Assembly: GCA_900547255.1 (NCBI GenBank)
Contig: URGC01000125.1
Span: 1 to 6,332, forward strand
Direction: 5' to 3'
DNA from: an uncultured Eubacterium sp.
GTDB taxonomy: Bacteria; Bacillota; Clostridia; Lachnospirales; Lachnospiraceae
Length of the DNA: 6,332 bases
Shown: piece after piece, positions 1-5,766 of the stretch
Layout of the letters: the number at the start of each line of letters is the position of its first letter
How positions within the stretch are numbered: position 1 is the stretch's first letter
Program-made: the position numbers and the translations under genes
The notes under the pieces: model-generated
What the model was told of the DNA's origin: nothing
Databases searched by the model: none
The model's input: the letters and a program-made list of their open reading frames with translations, nothing else

Positions 1-25
1 GAGCTATGTGCTCATTTTTATTTTA
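1..25 (+). terminator. Possible 3' part of an intrinsic terminator of an upstream gene
   Basis: The first 13 bases form a small hairpin: GAGC at 1-4, a 5-base loop, and GCTC at 10-13. An A and then a T-rich tract with T5 follow (15-25). This is the shape of a rho-independent terminator whose stem may continue to the left of the window, where A residues could pair with the T tract. Only the visible 4-bp stem can be confirmed. The gene it would terminate is not in the window. Confidence 0.35.
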
Positions 26-84
26 TTGAATTTACACCATTATACAGCCACTATCAGTAATTTTCTTTTTGATGTGGTAAAGGG

Positions 85-118
85 CAAAAAAATCCAACAT
101 TTAAGCAAATCTTGGATT
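85..118 (-). other. AT-rich inverted repeat with a T-run on the minus strand
   Basis: AATCCAA at 91-97 and TTGGATT at 112-118 are perfect 7-bp inverted arms around a 14-base loop. Read on the minus strand, the stem runs straight into a T7 tract (complement of the A-run at 85-91), which resembles a weak intrinsic terminator. The stem has only two G:C pairs, and no minus-strand gene is visible that would need it. It may be a chance structure or part of a bidirectional terminator region with the hairpin at the left edge. Confidence 0.25.
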
Positions 119-202
119 CCTAGTGGGAAAATATGAGATTAGAGCCAAAAAATGGGTTTAGCGAAGTGACCAGGGAATTTTAAATTGTGTCGAAATCATA
201 TA

Positions 203-304
203 GGCAAGCCCCTGGCATAGGCAAGCCCCTGGCATAAGCAAGCCCCTGGCATAAGCAAGCCCCTGGCATAGGCAAGCCCCTGGCATAGGCAAGCCCCTGG
301 CATA
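203..304. repeat. Six-copy 17-bp tandem repeat upstream of the SRP RNA promoter
   Basis: Six contiguous copies of the unit RGCAAGCCCCTGGCATA start at 203, 220, 237, 254, 271 and 288. They are identical except for the first base, which is G, G, A, A, G, G in order. The unit is 11/17 G+C, far richer than the AT-rich sequence on its left. There are no spacers. The period is not a multiple of three, and no ribosome binding site or coding gene is associated, so it is non-coding. The array ends about 22 bp before the -35 box of the SRP RNA promoter. Its function is unknown; such arrays often vary in copy number by replication slippage. It could be an expanded protein-binding site or a neutral minisatellite. 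Confidence 0.95.
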
Positions 305-326
305 AGTGTGTCCTTGCTTGAAATCA

Positions 327-355
327 TTGACACAGGCGCAATTCCTAGGTATAAT
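327..355 (+). promoter_or_regulatory. Sigma-A (housekeeping) promoter of the SRP RNA gene
   Basis: A perfect -35 box TTGACA at 327-332 and a perfect -10 box TATAAT at 350-355 are separated by the optimal 17 bp. Transcription would start near 361-363, exactly where the SRP RNA 5' strand begins. A consensus promoter is expected for an abundant stable RNA. Confidence 0.92.
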
Positions 356-360
356 ATAAC

Positions 361-626
361 AGACCGTGCAGCCGGGGTAGTAGCGGCACCTTGTACCTGC
401 AATCCGCTATAGCAGGGGTGATGTTTGGCAGAGGGCAGTAGTTTATGGAGCAGCCCGATATAAGTGGTGTTGACATCTGGGTCTTTCGCAACAGAAATTC
501 ATGAACCATGTCAGGTCAGGAATGAAGCAGCATTAAGTGAAACCTTCTGTGTGCCGAAAGGCAGCCTGGATCGAGCTAACTGTATCGGTAACGTCTGTGG
601 AGTACTGTTCGAAGCTGGACGCACGG
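361..626 (+). ncRNA. ffs: Signal recognition particle RNA, large Bacillus-type (scRNA/6S-like)
   Basis: This is the RNA scaffold of the signal recognition particle. It binds Ffh and targets ribosomes making membrane and secreted proteins to FtsY at the membrane. The S-domain hallmark is at 511-531: GTCAGGTC, a GGAA tetraloop at 519-522, then GAAGCAGC. The Alu-domain hallmark is at 391-417, TGTACCTGCAATCCGC followed by TAGCAGGG, nearly identical to the B. subtilis RNA as I recall it. Other matching blocks are the segments around 464-483 and 535-545. The ends are set by the closing helix: CCGTGC at 364-369 pairs with GCACGG at 621-626, giving about 263-266 nt, the size of large Gram-positive SRP RNAs. 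The tetraloop is closed by A-U rather than the usual C-G. The position just upstream of dnaX matches B. subtilis, where the RNA is processed from a longer precursor by RNase III. A 62-codon frame at 464-652 inside the gene is not coding. Confidence 0.96.
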
Positions 627-631
627 TTTTT
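621..631 (+). terminator. Possible termination or processing site at the SRP RNA 3' end
   Basis: The 3' strand of the closing helix (GCACGG, 621-626) is followed directly by T5 (627-631), and a second T5 lies at 646-650. A helix followed by a U-tract could terminate transcription, but no strong local GC hairpin is seen. Part of the transcription may therefore read through into dnaX, for which no clear separate promoter was found in 632-690. Confidence 0.4.
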
Positions 632-703
632 AATTTGTTGTATACTTTTTAGAAGAAGGCAATCAGCTAAATTCAGCCAGATTTAAGAAAGGAAGCTTGT
701 GGT

Positions 704-2440
704 ATGTCTTATCAGGCTCTGTATAGAAAGTGGCGTCCAACGACATTTGAGGATGTTAAGGGACAGGATCATATTGTTACAACACTAAAGAATCAGATAA
801 AGCTTGACAGAATAGGACATGCGTATCTTTTCTGTGGAACAAGAGGTACAGGTAAGACAACAATTGCAAAGATATTTGCAAAGGCTGTTAACTGCGAGCA
901 TCCCGTTGATGGAAGCCCATGTGGTGAGTGTCCGTCATGCAAGGCTATAGCTGATGGCGTTTCCATGAATGTAGTTGAGATAGATGCGGCATCTAACAAT
1001 GGTGTCGATAACATAAGACAGATAAGAGAAGAAGTACAGTATAGACCGACAGATGGCAGGAAAAAAGTGTATATCATAGATGAGGTCCACATGCTCTCGA
1101 TTGGTGCGTTCAATGCACTGTTAAAGACACTTGAGGAACCACCAGAATATGTTATATTCATACTTGCGACAACAGAGGCAAGCAAGATTCCGATAACAAT
1201 TCTGTCACGCTGCCAGAGATACGATTTTCACCGAATCAGCATAGAAACGATAGCTGCAAGGCTTTCGGAGCTTATGAAGTATGAGAATATCAATGTCGAG
1301 GACAGGGCGTTGCGCTATGTTGCCAAGGCAGCAGATGGTTCGATGCGAGATGCATTGAGTCTGATAGACCAGTGTATTGCATTTTATCTTGGACAGGATC
1401 TGAAATATGAAAATGTACTGGATGTGCTTGGAGCTGTGGACACAACAGTGTTTGCAGATACGTTAAAATGTATTGTGAATTCAGATGTATCTGGATGTCT
1501 GGCAATGGTTGAAGACATAATCATGCAGGGCAGGGATTTAAGCCAGTTTACGGCTGATTTCGTATGGTATTTAAGAAATCTGCTTCTTGCGGCATCAACA
1601 GATGATTTGGCACAATTGCAGGATGTAATAGATATATCAGATGATAATCTGGCACAGTTGTCTGAGGATGCCAGGATGGTGGATGTAGATACTCTTATGA
1701 GATATATAAGAGTTATGTCCGATTTATCCAATGAATTAAAGACTGCGACACAGAAGCGAATCAAGCTGGAGGTTGCACTTATTAAATTGTGCAGACCGGC
1801 TATGGAGCCAGCACAGGATATAGGAGAGTTGTCAGGAAGAGTAGGACAGCTTGAAAGTCAGTTGGAACTGGCTATAAGGGCATTGAAAGAGACAAAAAGT
1901 GAGCTTGATAACACTAAAAGCCAGTTGAGTTCCGGAGCATATTCATTTGCCGGACAGGGCGGATATACAGACGAAGATGGAAACTGGCATGATGGTGGTG
2001 CTAATGGAGAAGGAAACATGGGAGCAGGCAATGGAGCTTATGGAGCAGGAAATATGCGCTCAGGCAGGAAGCCGGCACCTAAGCGTGTTATAGAGGCACT
2101 TCCAGATGACATAAGACAGATTGCGGCGAGCTGGAATAATATAGTTAATTCGATTAATGAGCCGCTTCTTGTAACATTTTTGCAACAAGCGAATGTAACA
2201 CTTGCAGAGAATAATACAAGCCTTGAGATAATGGTTTCGTCAATGTCTGCATATAATTCATTATCGAGAGAAGAAACGAAGCAGCAGCTTGTCGATATAA
2301 TAGAAGAAAGAACAGGACTTAAAGTCGATATAATGATAACAAAGCTGTCTGACGGTGAGGATTTCCAGAACCGTTTCACAGATATAAGAGAACTAGTTAA
2401 TATGGACATCGAAGTAGATGATAAGGAGGAATTTATATAA
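704..2440 (+). CDS. dnaX: DNA polymerase III subunit gamma/tau (DnaX)
   Basis: Clamp-loader ATPase of the replicative DNA polymerase III holoenzyme. It loads the beta sliding clamp and ties the polymerases together at the fork. The AAA+ module fills about residues 1-220, with Walker A GTRGTGKT (45-52), four zinc-ligand cysteines (C64, C73, C76, C79), Walker B IIDEVH (124-129), sensor 1 ATTE (155-158), the SRC arginine-finger motif (168-170) and sensor 2 GSMRDALS (212-219). The collar domain III follows to about 365, then a predicted coiled coil (about 374-408), a Gly/Asn-rich linker (about 411-455) and a compact C-terminal tau domain (about 460-578) for polymerase contact. The 578-aa length is in the usual Firmicute range. 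The start is supported by GGAAG at 691-695, 8 nt upstream. The stop overlaps the ybaB start by one base (TAATG). No convincing programmed-frameshift signal for a short gamma form was found at the end of domain III. Confidence 0.97.
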   Translation: MSYQALYRKWRPTTFEDVKGQDHIVTTLKNQIKLDRIGHAYLFCGTRGTGKTTIAKIFAKAVNCEHPVDGSPCGECPSCKAIADGVSMNVVEIDAASNNGVDNIRQIREEVQYRPTDGRKKVYIIDEVHMLSIGAFNALLKTLEEPPEYVIFILATTEASKIPITILSRCQRYDFHRISIETIAARLSELMKYENINVEDRALRYVAKAADGSMRDALSLIDQCIAFYLGQDLKYENVLDVLGAVDTTVFADTLKCIVNSDVSGCLAMVEDIIMQGRDLSQFTADFVWYLRNLLLAASTDDLAQLQDVIDISDDNLAQLSEDARMVDVDTLMRYIRVMSDLSNELKTATQKRIKLEVALIKLCRPAMEPAQDIGELSGRVGQLESQLELAIRALKETKSELDNTKSQLSSGAYSFAGQGGYTDEDGNWHDGGANGEGNMGAGNGAYGAGNMRSGRKPAPKRVIEALPDDIRQIAASWNNIVNSINEPLLVTFLQQANVTLAENNTSLEIMVSSMSAYNSLSREETKQQLVDIIEERTGLKVDIMITKLSDGEDFQNRFTDIRELVNMDIEVDDKEEFI

Positions 2441-2790
2441 TGGCAAAAAGAGGTGGATTTCCAGGAGGAATGCCTGGCAACATGAATAATCTTATGAAGC
2501 AGGCTCAGAGAATGCAGAAGCAGATGGAGACACAGCAGGCAGAGCTTGAATCGAAGGAATTCAGCGCAGCAGCAGGCGGCGGTGTTGTTGAGGTTACAGT
2601 TACAGGTAAGAGAGAAGTAAGCAAGGTTAAGATTGCCCCAGAAGCTGTAGATCCAGATGATGTAGAGATGCTTGAGGATCTTATCATGGCTGCAACTAAT
2701 GAAGCATTAAGAAAGTGCGAGGAGGAGTCAGCAGCACAGATGTCTAAGATAACAGGCGGTCTTTCAGGACTTGGCGGAGGCCTCTTCTAA
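2440..2790 (+). CDS. ybaB: YbaB/EbfC family nucleoid-associated protein
   Basis: Small dimeric DNA-binding protein of the YbaB/EbfC family (YaaK in B. subtilis). It is thought to coat or bend DNA as part of the nucleoid; its exact cellular role is not settled. At 116 aa it is close to the usual 100-115 aa. It has a Gly/Met/Asn-rich N-terminus, a long amphipathic helix (about residues 15-40, rich in Gln, Met and Lys), the family's central beta strands (VVEVTVTGKREVSKVKI, about 49-65), and a C-terminal helix starting at the acidic DPDDVEMLEDLI segment, ending in a Gly-rich tail. The ribosome binding site AAGGAGGA (2423-2430) lies inside the end of dnaX, 9 nt before the start. The gene overlaps dnaX by one base at the front and recR by one base at the end (TAATG both times). 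This dnaX-ybaB-recR order is widely conserved and supports the call. Confidence 0.95.
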   Translation: MAKRGGFPGGMPGNMNNLMKQAQRMQKQMETQQAELESKEFSAAAGGGVVEVTVTGKREVSKVKIAPEAVDPDDVEMLEDLIMAATNEALRKCEEESAAQMSKITGGLSGLGGGLF

Positions 2791-3386
2791 TGGACATATA
2801 TAGTGGTCACATTAACAGATTAATTGAGCAGTTATCGAGATTACCAGGGGTTGGGGCAAAGAGCGCCCAGCGCCTGGCATTTCACATTATTAACATGCCT
2901 GAGCAGGATGTTATGAATCTTACAGAAGCCATAACAGATGCCAAGGCGAATATCAAGTATTGTAAAGAATGTTTTACACTGACAGATGACGAATTATGTC
3001 CGATTTGTTCAAATGCAGCGAGAGACCACAAGACGATTATGGTTGTCGAGCATACAAGAGATATGGCGGCGTATGAGAAGACTGGCAAGTATGACGGTGT
3101 ATATCATGTGCTTCATGGTGCAATCAGCCCTATGCTTGGAATCGGACCGGGTGACTTAAAGATTAAGGAGCTTATCAAACGTCTTGAAGGAGATGTTGAT
3201 GAGGTAATTATAGCGACTAATTCAAGTCTTGAGGGCGAGACAACAGCGATGTATCTTAGCAGGCTCATAAAGCCAACAGGAATCAAGGTGACAAGAATCG
3301 CAAGCGGTGTTCCAGTCGGTGGCGACCTTGAATATATAGATGAAGTCACATTGCTGCGTGCATTAGAGGGCAGGACACAGTTATAA
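2790..3386 (+). CDS. recR: Recombination mediator protein RecR
   Basis: RecR works with RecO (and RecF) to load RecA on SSB-coated single-stranded DNA during gap repair. The 198-aa length is normal. Domains in order: helix-hairpin-helix near the N-terminus (LSRLPGVGAKSAQRLAFH, residues 15-32), a C4 zinc finger (C58, C61, C70, C73), a TOPRIM domain starting at MVVEHTRD (84-91) with the conserved ATNSSLEGETTA segment (142-153), and the C-terminal PVGGDLEYIDEVTL signature. The usual acidic stretch after VVE (often EDP) reads EHT here, a mild variation. The ribosome binding site GGAGG at 2776-2780 lies inside ybaB, and the start overlaps the ybaB stop by one base, suggesting translational coupling. 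No terminator hairpin follows in the 86 nt before the next gene, so transcription may continue into the Jet-like genes. Confidence 0.97.
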   Translation: MDIYSGHINRLIEQLSRLPGVGAKSAQRLAFHIINMPEQDVMNLTEAITDAKANIKYCKECFTLTDDELCPICSNAARDHKTIMVVEHTRDMAAYEKTGKYDGVYHVLHGAISPMLGIGPGDLKIKELIKRLEGDVDEVIIATNSSLEGETTAMYLSRLIKPTGIKVTRIASGVPVGGDLEYIDEVTLLRALEGRTQL

Positions 3387-3420
3387 AACATTTCAGCAAT
3401 CTGACAGGATACAGCCAGTT

Positions 3421-3449
3421 TTCACATATGTGGTGGACGGAAATATAGC
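3421..3449 (+). promoter_or_regulatory. Possible weak promoter with overlapping palindrome before the jetA-like gene
   Basis: TTCACA (3421-3426, one mismatch to the -35 consensus) and TATAGC (3444-3449, two mismatches to the -10 consensus) are spaced by 17 bp. The predicted start near 3455 would leave a short leader before the AGGAGG at 3461-3466. A perfect 10-bp palindrome, CACATATGTG (3423-3432), overlaps the -35 box and could be an operator half or a chance match. This is a by-eye match only. Confidence 0.3.
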
Positions 3450-3472
3450 AGTAAATAATCAGGAGGATAGAC

Positions 3473-4975
3473 ATGGCAGTAACTATGCATGGAGATATCA
3501 TATCAGATCATAGAGAGCGAATGCTCAATCTGAAGAAGTATTATCCTTTTTTCAGACTGACAGAGATTAACTTTGCGCAGTTTAAAGATGGTAAATACGA
3601 GATTCTCGATATGGGATATATTGTCATGGCTATCCTCCGCTTTTTTATTGAGGAGAATAACTTTAAAGAAAAGGATGTAACATATCCGGAATATCTCGAT
3701 TTTATCAGAGGTGTATTCACAAGAGATTTCGGGCTTTCATTAAGCGAGGATGAGAGCAAAGAGGTCGGAGATTACATTTTTGATAAGATTAAGAATGACG
3801 GAAAGCCATTTGATTTCCAGTATTTTGACCCGATTGATAAGAAGAAACGTGTATCAAGGGTGAGAATGTTGGAAAGCACCGTGCGCAACAGCACAGTGTG
3901 GTATTCGATAAGTCCTGATGCGATAGAGTTTTACCTTGATACCAAGGAGATTAAGGACGAGAGCAGAATCAATGTGCAGCAGCTTCTTTTAGAGAAAATG
4001 ATTCGTGCCAACAACTTTAAGGGCGGAACGGAAGTTGTTGAGAGAATTAACGAGGAAGTTAACAGGCTTCAGCTTAGAAAAAATGAAGTGCTTGCCATAA
4101 TTGCATCGGATGTCTATGCAGGAATTGAAGCGTATGAAGATTTTGTCGATACTGGAATGAAGTGGTTTGAGGACGAGGAGAAGCTGTTTAAGAAGAACCG
4201 TGACCTTATAGCAGCGGCACTTGAAAAGATTGAAGAAAAAGGACATGGTGAGACATATTTTAAGATTGCTGGCGAGATTCATGAGCTGGAAAGCCAGTTA
4301 AAGGTTGCCATGAACAGGCATGGTGAGCTTCTGAAAGCGTGCACAGACATGCAGAAACTGACAGACGAGGCGATAATGAAAGCCAAGCTTGGCAAGATAA
4401 GAAGCCATGTCGAATTTGCAGGAATGTTAAAGGATATGATTAAGACAGACCATGCGGACATTCTTGCAGTAGTTCTTTCGCCATTGTTCAGACCTAATGT
4501 GAATAAGACATTTGATGTGATGAATATTGACAATGCGCTTAACAACAAACCGCCACGTTATCAGGAGGTTGAGAAGGTTGTAAGAGAAGTCCCAGCCGAC
4601 ATTGTGTTTGATGATGAGGTTGAGGAAAAGAGAATAAGAGACAATTACGTATTCATTATGGACAACCTTTACATGGCACTTAAAGAGAGAGACACATTTA
4701 CACTAAAAGAATTTAACGAAGTGATGAAGAAGCATTATTCCGAGGATATAGTTAAGAATGGTGATTACTATTCGTTCTTTGTTAATCTGTGCCAGAAGAA
4801 GCATTACGTTATCGGTGGCGAAAATGTGGGCAATGAGAGCTTTCTTGATGAGTACGTGAGTGAGACGTTTGCTAATGCAGACAGATTAGAGTTTGATATC
4901 GAGCAGTCAGATGGAGAAAAGCTGGAGCTGTTCCCAGATTGTGAAGTATTAGATGTCCGATTTGTAAAAAGATAA
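3473..4975 (+). CDS. jetA: Wadjet JetA-family protein (MukF-like kleisin subunit)
   Basis: I recognise this 500-aa protein as resembling the JetA family of Wadjet systems, SMC complexes related to MukBEF that protect bacteria from plasmids. JetA is the kleisin that bridges the SMC heads and carries the JetB subunits. The call rests on overall look and context. A helical, winged-helix-like N-terminal region (about residues 45-110, including ILRFFIEENNF) is followed by a long charged helical and coiled-coil middle (about 165-325). An extended acidic linker (about 360-388) leads to a C-terminal winged-helix-like domain (about 391-450, VFIMDNLYMALKERDTFTL onward) and an acidic tail. No enzyme motif, signal peptide or membrane segment is seen. 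The start at 3473 is set by AGGAGG six nt upstream; an internal Met5 has no such site. The next gene starts 12 nt after the stop. The three-gene order, kleisin-like, small partner, then SMC ATPase, matches jetA-jetB-jetC and mukF-mukE-mukB. Wadjet subtype cannot be assigned here. Confidence 0.75.
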   Translation: MAVTMHGDIISDHRERMLNLKKYYPFFRLTEINFAQFKDGKYEILDMGYIVMAILRFFIEENNFKEKDVTYPEYLDFIRGVFTRDFGLSLSEDESKEVGDYIFDKIKNDGKPFDFQYFDPIDKKKRVSRVRMLESTVRNSTVWYSISPDAIEFYLDTKEIKDESRINVQQLLLEKMIRANNFKGGTEVVERINEEVNRLQLRKNEVLAIIASDVYAGIEAYEDFVDTGMKWFEDEEKLFKKNRDLIAAALEKIEEKGHGETYFKIAGEIHELESQLKVAMNRHGELLKACTDMQKLTDEAIMKAKLGKIRSHVEFAGMLKDMIKTDHADILAVVLSPLFRPNVNKTFDVMNIDNALNNKPPRYQEVEKVVREVPADIVFDDEVEEKRIRDNYVFIMDNLYMALKERDTFTLKEFNEVMKKHYSEDIVKNGDYYSFFVNLCQKKHYVIGGENVGNESFLDEYVSETFANADRLEFDIEQSDGEKLELFPDCEVLDVRFVKR

Positions 4976-4987
4976 AGGAGCAGCCGG

Positions 4988-5764
4988 ATGGAGACTAAAA
5001 ATATAGAAAAGGGAATAGAGATTGTTTCTAAGCTTCTTGCGGGGGAAGAGGTTTCGGAGACAGGCGCAAACATTTCTTATTATCAGGAGTACAATAATAA
5101 TGCGCAGGTATATGATTTTGTCCATATGGCATTTGGAAAGATGAATATTAATCTGTATGAGTATAACAATGGACTTTATATCAGTGCAGGAGAGAATAAC
5201 ACAGCATTTGGATACAGCAATGAGGAATTAAAGAGGATTCTTGGAATCAGATTGAACCGCGAGCTGTATCTGGTGTATTTTGTCATATATAACATAATAA
5301 TTGAATTTTATAATGATACCGTGACAACGACATATGTCGAGTGCGTCCAGGTAGAAGATATTATAAGAAATGTTGATAATGCAATTAACGGGATTATCGA
5401 CAGGAAGAACGGAATTATTCTTGATGAGATAGAGGAGAACAGCTTCAGACAGATAGCTCTTAGCTGGGAGGAACTTCCTGCAACATCAGGTGCAGAGCAG
5501 GGTGGAATAAGAGCGGCAAGGAATTCCAAGGTCGGATTCGTCAAGATGGTGTTCAACTTCTGCATAATGCAGGGGCTTCTTATAGAGAATGCCGGAAGAT
5601 TCTATGCAACAGACAGATTTAAGGCGCTGATTGAGAATTATTTTGACGATTACCACGGAAGATTTGCAGCGATACTTGGTGATATTAAAAATGAGGACAG
5701 CAAGGCGGCTGGCAGAGCGGCAGACACAGGAATTGACAATGATATTCAGGGAGATGAGGAGTAG
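4988..5764 (+). CDS. JetB/MukE-like protein resembling the DUF6063 family
   Basis: A 258-aa protein that I match with moderate confidence to the DUF6063 family, which is found beside JetA-family genes in Clostridia. By position between a kleisin-like and an SMC-like gene it should be the JetB (MukE/KITE-like) subunit, which binds the kleisin and helps hold DNA; this is inferred, not seen as a motif. Visible features are an N-terminal helix (about residues 4-20), a Tyr/Asn-rich segment (31-68) with likely beta strands (MNINLYEY, GLYISAG), and a strongly hydrophobic helix (91-108, ELYLVYFVIYNIIIEFY). That helix is probably a buried core helix, not a membrane span, because it contains acidic residues. 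A second winged-helix-like part (about 180-215, ending in GLLIENAGRFYATDRF) and an acidic, low-complexity tail (235-258) follow. The ribosome binding site AGGAG (4976-4980) is 7 nt upstream. The stop is 2 nt before the next start, so the genes are very likely co-translated. Confidence 0.68.
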   Translation: METKNIEKGIEIVSKLLAGEEVSETGANISYYQEYNNNAQVYDFVHMAFGKMNINLYEYNNGLYISAGENNTAFGYSNEELKRILGIRLNRELYLVYFVIYNIIIEFYNDTVTTTYVECVQVEDIIRNVDNAINGIIDRKNGIILDEIEENSFRQIALSWEELPATSGAEQGGIRAARNSKVGFVKMVFNFCIMQGLLIENAGRFYATDRFKALIENYFDDYHGRFAAILGDIKNEDSKAAGRAADTGIDNDIQGDEE

Positions 5765-5766
5765 AT

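Noticed and set aside
203..304. CRISPR array
   Set aside because: The 17-bp units are contiguous with no unique spacers, and no cas genes are nearby; it is a simple tandem repeat.
196..402. Minus-strand 68-codon frame containing a 17-residue repeated peptide
   Set aside because: The peptide repeat is only the 17-bp DNA repeat read in three frames. The frame runs through the SRP promoter and the 5' end of the SRP RNA, and has no credible ribosome binding site or family resemblance.
464..652. Plus-strand 62-codon frame
   Set aside because: It lies almost wholly within the SRP RNA gene, including the conserved GGAA tetraloop region, so it is a chance frame in a structured RNA.
1061..1067. AAAAAAG as a programmed frameshift site in dnaX (gamma-form production)
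   Set aside because: In the reading frame it is AAA AAA G, not the A AAA AAG phase of the E. coli site. It sits at residue 120 before Walker B, so slippage would destroy the ATPase and not yield a gamma subunit.
5258..5311. Transmembrane helix in the 258-aa JetB-like protein
   Set aside because: The hydrophobic stretch is interrupted by Glu and Asn residues and there is no flanking membrane-protein pattern; a buried helix in a soluble subunit is more likely.
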